From NCBI GenBank assembly GCA_028822445.1, contig JAPKDQ010000003.1:227714-291713 (forward strand): 64,000 nucleotides of DNA, given 5' to 3'. The stretch comes from Rhodospirillaceae bacterium (GTDB taxonomy: Bacteria; Pseudomonadota; Alphaproteobacteria; Rhodospirillales; Rhodospirillaceae). Positions 1 through 8,222 of this stretch are shown here, piece by piece. The notes under the pieces were generated by a model. The model did no database searches. It saw nothing but the letters and a program-made list of their open reading frames with translations, and had not been told where the DNA came from. A program made the position numbers and the translations under genes. Positions within the stretch are counted from its first letter, which is position 1. Each line of letters starts with the position of its first letter.

Positions 1-86
1 GCGACTACACGTTCCTAAAAGGCGGTGTCGCCGGGTATATGAAAACGCATTACGAGCTAATGGAATTTGAAAAAACGGTACGCTAG
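1..86 (+). CDS. C-terminal end of a hypothetical protein, paralogue of the next gene (partial)
   Basis: Only the last 28 codons of a reading frame entering from the left edge are present, ending at a TAG at 84-86. The tail carries DYTFLKG, GYMKTHYEL and a short acidic end. It matches the tail of the next protein (DYVFLKG, GYMQTHYEL) almost residue for residue, so the two genes are a tandem duplication. They are two bases apart and surely co-transcribed. No function can be assigned from the fragment. Confidence 0.8.
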   Translation, partial: DYTFLKGGVAGYMKTHYELMEFEKTVR

Positions 87-88
87 CC

Positions 89-823
89 ATGACAAAAGAG
101 TATCATCAGCGCGACCACACCACCCGCACGGGCCGTCTGCTTTACACCTCAAAGAAAGCAGACCGCATGGACGAAGAGCGTGGTAGAGAACGATGGACTA
201 TGACCCGTCACGCCGACGGTCGACGCTCTTTGATGTCCCACGGTGAGATTGATGACCGGCCGAGCGTGCTGCGCTTTGTGCACTACACCGCCAAGGCTGA
301 CTTCTCGCCGATTGACGCGTTTGTTCGAATCACTGTTGGCGATGAGTTCCGTGGATCCGGCTGGTTTCGTTTTGCCGATGGCGTTGCCGAATGTGAAACC
401 GTAACCGCATTAGAAGGCCGCATGTCACAGCGCGTTCCCTACTCAGGAGCCTGCCCAGGATTCGGCGGTCATGCGATTCAGAATGATGGCTGGGTATGCG
501 CAGGCGTTGACCTGACAAAGCCCGGCGAGAAGCAAACGTTTGTACAGCTGGTATCCTCAACGGACCATCGGGGCGCAACGGGTCCTTACATCTCGGAAGC
601 TAAACCAACTGTGGTGTACGTCGGTGATGAAGAGATCACAGTTGGCGCCGGCACTTTTCAGGCGCACCACTTCCAGTTCGTGTCGGTCGAAGGTCTACCG
701 AAACAGCACCCCATCTACAACGTATGGACGACGACAGATGGCGACTACGTGTTTCTCAAGGGCCAGGTCGATGGCTACATGCAGACCCACTACGAACTAG
801 TCGAGTTAACCGACAGCCTGTAG
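89..823 (+). CDS. hypothetical protein, tandem duplicate
   Basis: This 244-residue protein has no signal peptide or membrane segment, and I do not recognise its family. The N-terminal half is rich in charged residues with an RTGRLLYTSKK stretch. The middle holds several Cys (ECETVTALEG, YSGACPGFGG). The C-terminal half (about 145-240) looks all-beta, with VGAGTFQAHHFQF and DYVFLKG segments, somewhat like DUF3108- or lipocalin-type beta folds; that is only an impression. It follows its paralogue by two bases, so expression is probably coupled. The gap to the next gene is 156 bases. Function unknown. Confidence 0.7.
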   Translation: MTKEYHQRDHTTRTGRLLYTSKKADRMDEERGRERWTMTRHADGRRSLMSHGEIDDRPSVLRFVHYTAKADFSPIDAFVRITVGDEFRGSGWFRFADGVAECETVTALEGRMSQRVPYSGACPGFGGHAIQNDGWVCAGVDLTKPGEKQTFVQLVSSTDHRGATGPYISEAKPTVVYVGDEEITVGAGTFQAHHFQFVSVEGLPKQHPIYNVWTTTDGDYVFLKGQVDGYMQTHYELVELTDSL

Positions 824-979
824 CGCCCGTCTCCAAGATTCTTTGACTAATTCTAAGGGAGTTCAGCGGCTTCCATAAATGACTGCACGGTGATACGCCG
901 CCTAAGAGGGATCGCATTACGGATGAAATCCTGTGAGATAAAAGACGCCACAACAGCACGCCCATAACGGAGTTCGTAG

Positions 980-2107
980 ATGCCACTGTCACAGTTTATC
1001 GCTCCGGTTATCACCGCGTTCGTTTTGGTACTCGCAACTCCTGTGAAGGCCGACACAGTAGTCGAAGATATGATTGCAAGGCTTGGCCTCAAAGAAAGTG
1101 CCACAGCAGCGCGAGATATATCCGGCTGGACTCCGCCAAAAGCGGTGATCATCATGGCCAACGACCCAGACCGTCTTGCTTGGTACAAAGAGGTTGTTCC
1201 AGATTCCGTCACCTTGCACCCAGCTCGCAACATACAAGACGCAACGCGAATCGCGGCTGAGAATGCCGACAGCATTACAGCCGTGGTCGGCTTTTGCAGC
1301 CCAGACCTGTTGCGCGCAGGACCAAATATTCACTGGATGCAGTTGCTGTTCGCCGGCGTCGCGCCCTGCGTTACAATTCCTGAAGTTGCGCAAGGCGATT
1401 ACGTTATCACCAACACACAACGTATTTCAGGGCCACAGATAGCCGAGCACGTTATGGCGATGGTGTTGTATTTTTCCCGTGGGCTCGATCATTACGCCGC
1501 TGCGCAAGCTGAAAAAAAATGGGCTCGAAGGGCCGTGCCTCCAAATCAATTGTGGGCGCTGAATACAAAGACCATGCTCGTTGCAGGGCTGGGTGGGATC
1601 GGAACTCAAACCGCACGCCTTGCCAATGGGCTTGGCATGAAGGTCATCGCAACGCGCAATTCCAGCCGCAAAGGGCCTGACTACGTTGATTATGTCGGAC
1701 TCTCCGATGAACTGCACGAGTTAGCGACCCAGGCCGATGTCATCGTCAACGCTTTACCGCTCACAGGTGCAACCACAGGCCTGTTTGACGCAGACTTTTT
1801 TGCACGCATGAAATCGACAGCTCTGTTTATTAATGTCGGCCGGGGTGGCAGCACCGTGACAGAGGACCTAATTGCCGCGCTGGAAAATGGAGACATCGCT
1901 GGGGCAGGCCTCGACGTACAAGACCCAGAACCCACACCTGCTGATCATCCGCTATGGGACGCACCCAACCTGCTCATCACCCCTCATATTTCCAGCTTCA
2001 ACGGGGCTGGACAGGAAGCGCGCTTAATATTGTTCCGCGAAAACTTGAGACGCTACGTCTCCGGAGACAAAATGCTATCGATGGTAGATATCGAGAAGGG
2101 CTATTAG
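980..2107 (+). CDS. D-2-hydroxyacid dehydrogenase (NAD-binding) with an apparent signal peptide
   Basis: This is a D-isomer-specific 2-hydroxyacid dehydrogenase, a family that interconverts 2-keto and D-2-hydroxy acids with NAD(P)H. The nucleotide-binding GLGGIG is at about 203-208. The catalytic Arg (NVGRGG, Arg288), Glu (DPEP, Glu317) and His (TPHIS, His336) are all present, so it looks active. At 375 residues it is longer than the usual 310-340 because of the N-terminus. Residues 1-24 form a hydrophobic stretch (ITAFVLVLAT) ending in PVKADT, which reads like a Sec signal peptide with an A-D cleavage site. Export of an NAD-dependent enzyme is unusual, since NAD is scarce in the periplasm. 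The ATG at 980 has GGAG seven bases upstream. A shorter cytoplasmic form has no obvious alternative start. Confidence 0.88.
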   Translation: MPLSQFIAPVITAFVLVLATPVKADTVVEDMIARLGLKESATAARDISGWTPPKAVIIMANDPDRLAWYKEVVPDSVTLHPARNIQDATRIAAENADSITAVVGFCSPDLLRAGPNIHWMQLLFAGVAPCVTIPEVAQGDYVITNTQRISGPQIAEHVMAMVLYFSRGLDHYAAAQAEKKWARRAVPPNQLWALNTKTMLVAGLGGIGTQTARLANGLGMKVIATRNSSRKGPDYVDYVGLSDELHELATQADVIVNALPLTGATTGLFDADFFARMKSTALFINVGRGGSTVTEDLIAALENGDIAGAGLDVQDPEPTPADHPLWDAPNLLITPHISSFNGAGQEARLILFRENLRRYVSGDKMLSMVDIEKGY

Positions 2108-2186
2108 ATAGCGCTCGCCGTATCTGCGGGCCATATCCATATAATGGATCGACTTTTCAGAAGGCGGGAAAAGTCATATGGTTTCC

Positions 2187-3161
2187 TTAGGCTAAGCCAG
2201 AATCAGACAAATGCTTCCGCGCCAAAGCGGTGAAGGGCCCAAAATCTCCGTCGAAGCCAGGTACCGGCCCGACTCGGTTAATCAAAATGGCAAAGGTGGA
2301 GGACATAACCAAATCCCGCATCACCCGAAACAGCCCAAGGTGGGCCTGCTCACCATCCATTAGCGGGCGGACTTCCTCGTAGCCGTTAATGAAGGCCGCG
2401 TTGACGGTTTCATCTTTGATTTCCATATCGCTGCGCCATACAAAGGTAAAAATATCTTCGGCCAGCAACCCAACACCGCAACTATCGAAGTCTAACGCAG
2501 CCAGAGCCCCGCTCGTCGTGCGCATCACATTTGCAAACTGAAAATCACCGTGTACAGGGCCGCGAGGCAAGTTTAACGGGCCGAGCCTTTCATAAGCGGC
2601 CTTAACAGCCTCTGTTGCCATCACATAGAAGTCATAATGTTCGGGGTCAGACTCAAGCATGCCCAACAAATGCGGCATGCGTTCATCAAGCATCGCCGTC
2701 GCGCTGAGGGCGCGCCCAGTATTTGATGAGAAGTCAGCGCCGGCACTATGTATCTCGGCAAGGGAGCGGCCGGCCTCTACTGCATCGTCAACAGACATAG
2801 TCTCCCTGAAGACCTTACCATCAAGCCAATGCATGAGGGTTAGGGTGCGAATCCCTTCGGGCGCTTCAACTTCAAAGAACAAACTCCCGTCATTGGCGCA
2901 AAACGGAGCAGGCACCAGGCAACCCTTGGTATGCAGGTGGTTCACATATGCAGATTCGTAGGCGTAGGCCTCGCGCGTGCGGAAATCTGCCTTGGCAACG
3001 CGCAGTGCGTACCGGTCTTCGCCCGCCCGAACTTCATAGAAGTCGTTATTGGCGCGACTCACCAGCTGACACTGAACGGGATTGGACAACGTATAGCGTT
3101 TTGCGAGTTCCCGCTCCAAAGCTCTGGGGTCGAGTGTTGAATGAATAACTGGAAAAACCAT
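2187..3161 (-). CDS. aminoglycoside phosphotransferase/SrkA-like kinase family protein
   Basis: Small-molecule kinase of the APH/choline kinase fold (Pfam APH). The Brenner-type catalytic motif is VHGDFQFANVM and the metal-binding motif is ALDFDSCG, both in the C-terminal lobe (about 205-245). The length of about 324 residues suits SrkA/RdoA- or homoserine-kinase-II-like members, which phosphorylate Ser/Thr or small alcohols; the substrate cannot be read from the sequence. I place the start at the ATG at 3161, preceded by AAGG at a good distance. An in-frame TTG at 3179 would add six residues. The gene converges on the dehydrogenase and is divergent from the VOC gene at 3271. Confidence 0.85.
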   Translation of the reverse strand: MVFPVIHSTLDPRALERELAKRYTLSNPVQCQLVSRANNDFYEVRAGEDRYALRVAKADFRTREAYAYESAYVNHLHTKGCLVPAPFCANDGSLFFEVEAPEGIRTLTLMHWLDGKVFRETMSVDDAVEAGRSLAEIHSAGADFSSNTGRALSATAMLDERMPHLLGMLESDPEHYDFYVMATEAVKAAYERLGPLNLPRGPVHGDFQFANVMRTTSGALAALDFDSCGVGLLAEDIFTFVWRSDMEIKDETVNAAFINGYEEVRPLMDGEQAHLGLFRVMRDLVMSSTFAILINRVGPVPGFDGDFGPFTALARKHLSDSGLA

Positions 3162-3270
3162 ATGCGCCTTGTACTCCAAGCGTATAGCAGAGCGGTCAGC
3201 ACATACCGTGTCAAGGCAGAGTCCTTGACTTCAAGCTGCTGAACCGCACAGTCGCGATATGGAGAACCAC

Positions 3271-4302
3271 ATGAAGACACAAGACATAGGTTTGATTGGC
3301 GGCATCTACGACATCGGTGTCGGCGTCACCGACATGGCGGCAGCTAAAACATTTTGGCAGTCCTGCGGTTATCGGCCCGGACCAGAAGGCATACTCAATG
3401 CCAGTCAAGCCAAGGCGCTGTATGGCGTCGACTCCGCTGTTACGTGTGTACGCATGTTGCATCAAGACGCCACTGCAGGACTGATTCGTCTCATGAAATG
3501 GGATAACCCAACTGGCCCAGGCTTGCAGATGGCATCCCTACGCACCCATGGCTGTCGGTGGTCCGTCCATCGCACTGATAATATTGCCAATGCCTACGCG
3601 CATGGCGAAATTTTGCGCATGCAAGGCAAACCAATTCACTTGGTCGGCCCCCACTACAATTTTAATCTGGCAAAACCGGCGGCGGAGAAAAAGCCCTTTG
3701 AAGAGCAACTCCCGGTCACCGGTGAGGTTCTGATGTTTCAGCCCGAAGCACAATTTGTCGCCATGACCCGGATGAATTTTTCGGTTCCAAAATACGGAAC
3801 GATTAATGAAACGGCGCCGCTCCGCGTGACCGAAGGCTGCCATATGGCCATCGTCATCCAAGGGGATGACCTTTCTATCTTTGATTTCTACGAAGATGTC
3901 ATCGGCTTTAAGCGCTACCACCAAACCGACATCGCCTATCAACCCGGCCGCATGGCAAGCGATATGTTTGAGCTAACACCGGACGAAAGTTTTTCGGAAG
4001 TCGACTTTGATGATCCAGAAGCGGGAGATGACTATACGGAACATTTACCTGGTCGATTGCGCTGCTTCCTCATGCGCTCACCCAACTCTCCAGACGACCG
4101 CTTGGCGCGATCCCAGCCCGGCAACCTGGGCTATTCATTTTATTCCGTGCAGGTGAAAGATATTGCAGCGATGCACGCTAGTATCAGCGAATCACAAGCG
4201 AGCAACGTGAGCGAACTTCTAAACGATGAGTTCGGCACACCGACATTTTCGTTTGTCGCACCGGACGGATTCACTTGGGCTGTCATGGCGCATGTAGCCT
4301 AG
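3271..4302 (+). CDS. VOC-fold (glyoxalase/dioxygenase superfamily) two-domain protein
   Basis: About 343 residues with two vicinal-oxygen-chelate halves. The first starts with YDIGVGVTDMAAAKTFW (about 10-26); the second starts with CHMAIVIQGDDLSIFDFYEDVIGFKRY (within about 190-220) and ends near GFTWAVMAH. VOC proteins include glyoxalase I, extradiol dioxygenases and epimerases; the substrate is unknown here. The ATG at 3271 is preferred over the in-frame ATG at 3259 because GGAG at 3261-3264 is correctly spaced for it. There is no signal peptide, unlike the VOC proteins at 30.5-36 kb. A GTGATG-gtg-CATCAC hairpin lies just after the stop but without a T-tract. Confidence 0.8.
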   Translation: MKTQDIGLIGGIYDIGVGVTDMAAAKTFWQSCGYRPGPEGILNASQAKALYGVDSAVTCVRMLHQDATAGLIRLMKWDNPTGPGLQMASLRTHGCRWSVHRTDNIANAYAHGEILRMQGKPIHLVGPHYNFNLAKPAAEKKPFEEQLPVTGEVLMFQPEAQFVAMTRMNFSVPKYGTINETAPLRVTEGCHMAIVIQGDDLSIFDFYEDVIGFKRYHQTDIAYQPGRMASDMFELTPDESFSEVDFDDPEAGDDYTEHLPGRLRCFLMRSPNSPDDRLARSQPGNLGYSFYSVQVKDIAAMHASISESQASNVSELLNDEFGTPTFSFVAPDGFTWAVMAHVA

Positions 4303-4340
4303 ACGATGGTGATGGTGCATCACGCCTAAACAATAAGCGC

Positions 4341-4583
4341 CTAAGCCTTGAGGCCAACCATCATTGTTTCCAGGTGCGCCTGCAAAGCAGCGTTCATATC
4401 GAAGTCAACCTCTTTGCTAAACAAATGCGTCCAGATGACCGAGGCGATCACAGGACTCATCAGCATCATGGGGAAATCTGACAATCCGGTGTCGCTAAAT
4501 TCGCCACTTGCCACACCACGCTGAATCACAGCGCGCAGACCTTCTATGCCCGGTGCAATTACTGCTCGTCCCGGCATTAGCAA
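4341..4583 (-). pseudogene. TetR-family regulator, C-terminal remnant
   Basis: The 80-residue frame resembles the ligand-binding C-terminal part of TetR regulators: LRAVIQRGVASGEF, then hydrophobic helices PMMLMSPVIASVIW and a final helix with HLETMMVGLKA. The whole N-terminal helix-turn-helix is missing. Upstream on the same strand the frame is closed, and the only other short frame (start near 4661) does not encode a DNA-binding domain. I read this as a decayed regulator. It may once have controlled the divergent TRAP receptor gene at 4756. A stand-alone small protein is possible but less likely. Confidence 0.55.
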
Positions 4584-4755
4584 TGATTCAAGCCAATGGG
4601 CTCAAGCTCAGCCTCTGGTTCAGTCACCCCGCGGACCGGCCTGCCAAATAATTCTGCCATAATTTTTTAACGCTTTAAGGTGCATAGTGCATGTCGTTCA
4701 CAACGGGGGCACCGCCAGCTATGCTGTGCCTATAAACAAACCGCATAGGATCGTT

Positions 4756-5763
4756 ATGCACACTCTTCACCGTTTCGCCGCACTGTTCGGCTTCACACTT
4801 CTAGCCTTTCTTCCGTTAGGGGCTCACGCCGTCGTCGTCACAGTGGGGGGAACCGGCGTGAAAGACACCGCCGGCGATAAAAAATGGCTGACCTATCAAG
4901 CCAATGTGGAAGCCGCTGGTGATCCAGATATTGAAATGCGCATGTTGATCTACGGCGAACTAGGCTCTGAAGACATTCTTGTGAACGGGATTCGCCGTGG
5001 TCGTATTCAGGTCGCAAACTGGTCTGGCCTAGCGACAACAACCGTCGTGCCTGAGATGGCCATGTTATACACGCCGTTTCTATTCGACGACTACGCAGAA
5101 GCCGACTTCATCATGGATAATTATCTGTTAGCGGCTTACTCCAAGCTGCTAGCCGAGCAAAATATCCACCTAATTCAGTGGGATGAAATTGGCTTCAACC
5201 AGATTTACGGTAAGACACCCATCATCGTGCCCACTGAGGCACAAGGCATGCGCTTTCGGACATCATCCAGCGATTCTGCCCGGCTGTTTGCGGAAGCTAT
5301 TGGCGCGGACGCCATTCCCCTTGGCTTCATGGATATTGTGACAGGGTTACAAACAGGCCTGGTCGATTCTGGCGAAAGCGCTATCATCATGTATGTCCCA
5401 ACTGGCATATCCGGTGAGGCCAAGCACTTGACCTTGACTAATCATTCATTCGCCACATCAATCATTGTCATGCAAAAAAAGTGGGTCGACGGATTACCTA
5501 AGAAGCGCCGCGATATTCTGCTGAATTCTTACATTGATGTGAACGACGGTCGGCAGTGGACTCGTGACGAGTGGAAGACTTTTCTTGATGAGCAGGACAA
5601 GTGGGGCTTTACCACCCATAACATTGCTGAAGAACAACGAAAGAGTTGGAAGGACGCGGCTGAACCCGTGTCTCGCCGCTTGATAGATTCTATTGGCGGT
5701 GACGCACAGATGATCTGGGATTTAGTCCAAGACGGCAAAGCGGCTTTCGCAGCACAGCGCTAG
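4756..5763 (+). CDS. TRAP transporter solute-binding protein (DctP family), orphan
   Basis: Periplasmic receptor of a tripartite ATP-independent transporter. A clear Sec signal peptide (hydrophobic FAALFGFTLLAFLPLGAHA, cut after AHA at about residue 24) precedes a DctP fold. Family landmarks are the IRRGRIQVANWSG block, PEMAMLYTPFLFDDYAEADF, the conserved arginine of GMRFRTSSSD and GLQTGLVDSGESA. Mature size is normal. The ATG at 4756 has AGGA just upstream; an earlier in-frame ATG at 4687 would bury the signal peptide. No DctQ or DctM membrane gene lies anywhere in the window, so its partner must be elsewhere or it serves another role such as sensing. Confidence 0.85.
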   Translation: MHTLHRFAALFGFTLLAFLPLGAHAVVVTVGGTGVKDTAGDKKWLTYQANVEAAGDPDIEMRMLIYGELGSEDILVNGIRRGRIQVANWSGLATTTVVPEMAMLYTPFLFDDYAEADFIMDNYLLAAYSKLLAEQNIHLIQWDEIGFNQIYGKTPIIVPTEAQGMRFRTSSSDSARLFAEAIGADAIPLGFMDIVTGLQTGLVDSGESAIIMYVPTGISGEAKHLTLTNHSFATSIIVMQKKWVDGLPKKRRDILLNSYIDVNDGRQWTRDEWKTFLDEQDKWGFTTHNIAEEQRKSWKDAAEPVSRRLIDSIGGDAQMIWDLVQDGKAAFAAQR

Positions 5764-5840
5764 GAAAACGCCAAGTAACAGGCATAAAGCTGGTGAGGCC
5801 CAGGCCATGACACAGCGTTGGGCACACACACGCGATCGTG

Positions 5841-5876
5841 GACTTTAGCGTTTGCTAAAGTCGGGTTTTCGTTTTT
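5841..5876 (+). terminator. rho-independent terminator-like hairpin overlapping the end of the opposite gene
   Basis: GACTTTAGC (5841-5849) and GCTAAAGTC (5854-5862) are perfect inverted repeats around a GTTT loop, followed by GGGTTTTCGTTTTT. It would end transcripts of the TRAP receptor gene on the plus strand. The left arm contains the stop codon of the convergent enoyl-CoA hydratase gene, so the hairpin sits inside both transcripts. The T-tract is interrupted, which lowers certainty. Confidence 0.6.
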
Positions 5877-6627
5877 CAGTAAACGCTTTAAACCCTTCTC
5901 GGAAATCTTCGCCGGAAAAAGACTTAACGAAAAGGTCCCGTGTGTCAGCCGTGTCATCGGCCGCGCCATTAAGAATCATGTGCACGACCCGCTTTGTCGA
6001 CTCCGCTGAGAACTGAGACGAAGCACAAATCTGATCCGCAAAGGTTTGGACTTCAGATTCCAGCGTTCCGTCTTCAACGAGTCGGTCAACGAGCCCGAGT
6101 TTATGTGCTTCATCGGCGCCGATTATACGCCCCGTATAAAGAATATCCTTAGCCGAAGAAGCCCCGACGGCATCAACTAAACGCTTGGTATCCGCGAGGC
6201 TGTAAATCAGACCCAGCTTGCCGGGTGTGATCCCAATCTTCGCGCTCGAATCGGCAAACCGGAGGTCGCAACACAAAGCGATGCCACAACCACCACCCAC
6301 GCAGGCCCCGCGAATCATGGCAATCGTTGGCTTAGGAAAACGGTGCAGCGCCTTTTGAGACTCATAAGTGACTTCCGCAATCGTCGTGGCTGTTTCCGGG
6401 CTTTTAAACACCGCTTTCATCTCATCGATGTCTGCACCAGCCGCGAAGGCCTTTCCTTCACCCGTAACGATCAGAAGCCGGACGTTGGGGTCGGCTTCTG
6501 CCTCTGCCAACAGCTCGATCATGCGCCGCCACATATCAAGATTAAGCGCATTGCGTTTTTCAGGCCGGTTGAGACGCAGCACGGCATGAGGGCCAGACTT
6601 ATCGAGGTAAATATCATCTCCAGACAT
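5845..6627 (-). CDS. enoyl-CoA hydratase/isomerase (crotonase) family protein
   Basis: Crotonase-fold protein of about 260 residues acting on acyl-CoA thioesters. The first oxyanion-hole segment is GKAFAAGADIDEM and the second is GACVGGGCGIALCCD. The two catalytic glutamates of classical enoyl-CoA hydratase seem absent: the GGGCE position reads GGGCG and the QPE position reads TPG. A different crotonase reaction (isomerase, decarboxylase or hydrolase) is therefore possible. The start is uncertain: ATG at 6627 has an AGAG-type site five bases upstream, ATG at 6648 and TTG at 6660 are in frame. The gene converges on the TRAP receptor gene. Confidence 0.85.
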   Translation of the reverse strand: MSGDDIYLDKSGPHAVLRLNRPEKRNALNLDMWRRMIELLAEAEADPNVRLLIVTGEGKAFAAGADIDEMKAVFKSPETATTIAEVTYESQKALHRFPKPTIAMIRGACVGGGCGIALCCDLRFADSSAKIGITPGKLGLIYSLADTKRLVDAVGASSAKDILYTGRIIGADEAHKLGLVDRLVEDGTLESEVQTFADQICASSQFSAESTKRVVHMILNGAADDTADTRDLFVKSFSGEDFREGFKAFTEKRKPDFSKR

Positions 6628-6748
6628 AACGTCTCTCTTCGCAGTCATTCTTGGTGGCAAAATTCTACATCACTGCACGGAAAATCACTATAAAGCGTGG
6701 ATAAGTTTATTTCGCCTTCTTAAAAGCTCGGCAGCGTTTACCTACATC

Positions 6749-6778
6749 TTGAACCTGTAAACTTTGGTAGAGTATTTA
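6749..6778 (+). promoter_or_regulatory. candidate sigma-70 promoter for the monooxygenase operon
   Basis: TTGAAC at 6749-6754 and TATTTA at 6773-6778 are separated by 18 bases, in an AT-rich stretch about 85 bases before the monooxygenase start. The short repeat TATTTAATACGTATTTAAT overlaps the -10 region and could be an operator. This is pattern matching only. Confidence 0.3.
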
Positions 6779-6861
6779 ATACGTATTTAATGCCACTTTG
6801 AAGTTACCCGCCCACCGTCATTCACAGATGCGCGGGTCGTGACACAAGGAGACAAAGGGTC

Positions 6862-8073
6862 TTGGGAGATTTAAGCGATTTAAATCACGACCGCGTTATT
6901 ATTGTGGGCGCTGGACCCGTTGGACTGGTCGCGGCCCTGCGGCTGGTTCGGGCAGGTATTCCGGTCGTTGTGCTAGAAGCAGCGGGAGAGCCTCATGCGG
7001 AACCACGGGCGTCCACCTTTCACCCCCCGACCGTTGATCTATTGGACGAGCTAGGCCTGGGTGCACGCCTGGTAGAGCTGGGCCGTCCAGCCCGGACATG
7101 GCAGTACTGCATGTTCGAAACAGGCGAGCGGGCCATCTTTGACCTGAGCGTTTTGGAAAATGAAACGAACCACCCCTACCGACTGCAATGCGAGCAACTG
7201 CACTTGGTGAAAGAAGCCGCCAAGATGCTCGATGCCGAACTCTCCGGCGCATTGATATTCAACGCCAAGGCATTGCGCGTTCGCCAGGATGAAGACGGAG
7301 TTGCGGTTGACGTAGAGATTGAGGGCACAGAGACCACACTTCAGGGGCGATGGCTGATCGGTGCGGATGGGGCAAGTAGCGTTGTCCGAAAACACCTCGG
7401 CTTGGGCTTCGAAGGCGAGACCTACCCAACCGCATCCGTTGCCATTGGCACACCCTTCGCCTTTGAGAAGCATATTCCTGATCTGTGCGGCGTTAATTAC
7501 TTCTGGGCAGATGGCTGGTCCTTCAGCATGTTCCAGACCAAGGATATGTGGCGCGTCGGCTATTCTCCGCCTCCTGATATGAATGCCGTGGCCGCAGTGG
7601 CGGATGACGAAATACAAATGCGGCTCGCACACATCCTGCCGAGCATCGGCCCCTTTGAGATCATAACTGCGCGGCTTTACAGCGTTCATCGCCGATTAGT
7701 AGAGAAGATGCGCGTTGGCCGCATGTTGCTCGCCGGCGATGCCGCTCACTTGAATAGTCCATCTGGGGGTTTTGGCATGAACGGCGGTGTTCACGATGCC
7801 TTTAACCTTGCGGATAAGTTGATAAAGGTCTGGGGTGGCGGTGACGATACCCTACTCGATCTCTATGCCCGGCAACGGCATTACGCCGCCAGCGCGGACA
7901 TCCAGAAGACGTCTGACGCAAACCATAAACGCCATCGCGAGAAAGACCACGGTCGCCGACTGGAGACACTCAAAGCTATGCAAGAGACCATAAGCGACGA
8001 AAAGGCCGTGCATAACTTTCTTAGGGAATCATCTCTGATGAACTCTCTAGAGCGAGCGAACGCTCTGACCTAA
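6862..8073 (+). CDS. FAD-dependent aromatic-ring monooxygenase (MhpA/PheA-like)
   Basis: Class A flavoprotein hydroxylase (FAD_binding_3), 403 residues. The Rossmann GAGPVG is at about 16-21, followed by VVVLEA. The DG motif is LIGADGASSVVRK (mid-protein) and the GD motif is LLAGDAAHLNSPSGGFGMNGG. Such enzymes use NAD(P)H and O2 to hydroxylate phenolic or heteroaromatic substrates; MhpA-like 3-hydroxyphenylpropionate hydroxylases are relatives, but the substrate here is not readable. The start is TTG at 6862, with AAGGAG about ten bases upstream. It is shorter than the roughly 550-residue MhpA, so it lacks the C-terminal thioredoxin-like domain. It heads a plus-strand run to 13.5 kb. Confidence 0.88.
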   Translation: MGDLSDLNHDRVIIVGAGPVGLVAALRLVRAGIPVVVLEAAGEPHAEPRASTFHPPTVDLLDELGLGARLVELGRPARTWQYCMFETGERAIFDLSVLENETNHPYRLQCEQLHLVKEAAKMLDAELSGALIFNAKALRVRQDEDGVAVDVEIEGTETTLQGRWLIGADGASSVVRKHLGLGFEGETYPTASVAIGTPFAFEKHIPDLCGVNYFWADGWSFSMFQTKDMWRVGYSPPPDMNAVAAVADDEIQMRLAHILPSIGPFEIITARLYSVHRRLVEKMRVGRMLLAGDAAHLNSPSGGFGMNGGVHDAFNLADKLIKVWGGGDDTLLDLYARQRHYAASADIQKTSDANHKRHREKDHGRRLETLKAMQETISDEKAVHNFLRESSLMNSLERANALT

Positions 8074-8222
8074 GGGCTTACGCAGAGGCTGTTTCGTTCT
8101 CTGACGACACGCAAACTACTTGGCCCAGCCCACCCAGAATTCCAGGCGCACCCTGCCCAGACACTTTGCCAATGGGTTTGAGCGATAGTAGTGTGAAAGA
8201 CTACAAACCTCCGGAGAGCCGC

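Noticed and set aside
853..1275. Minus-strand frame across the start of the hydroxyacid dehydrogenase
   Set aside because: Mostly antisense to a clear gene; only the last 40 residues lie in the gap and match nothing I know.
3259..3270. Earlier ATG for the VOC gene at 3271
   Set aside because: GGAG at 3261-3264 would be inside that start and is ideally placed for ATG 3271.
7051..7689. Long minus-strand reading frame (212 codons) inside the monooxygenase gene
   Set aside because: It lies opposite a well-supported gene with all flavoprotein motifs, and its translation has no recognisable domain.
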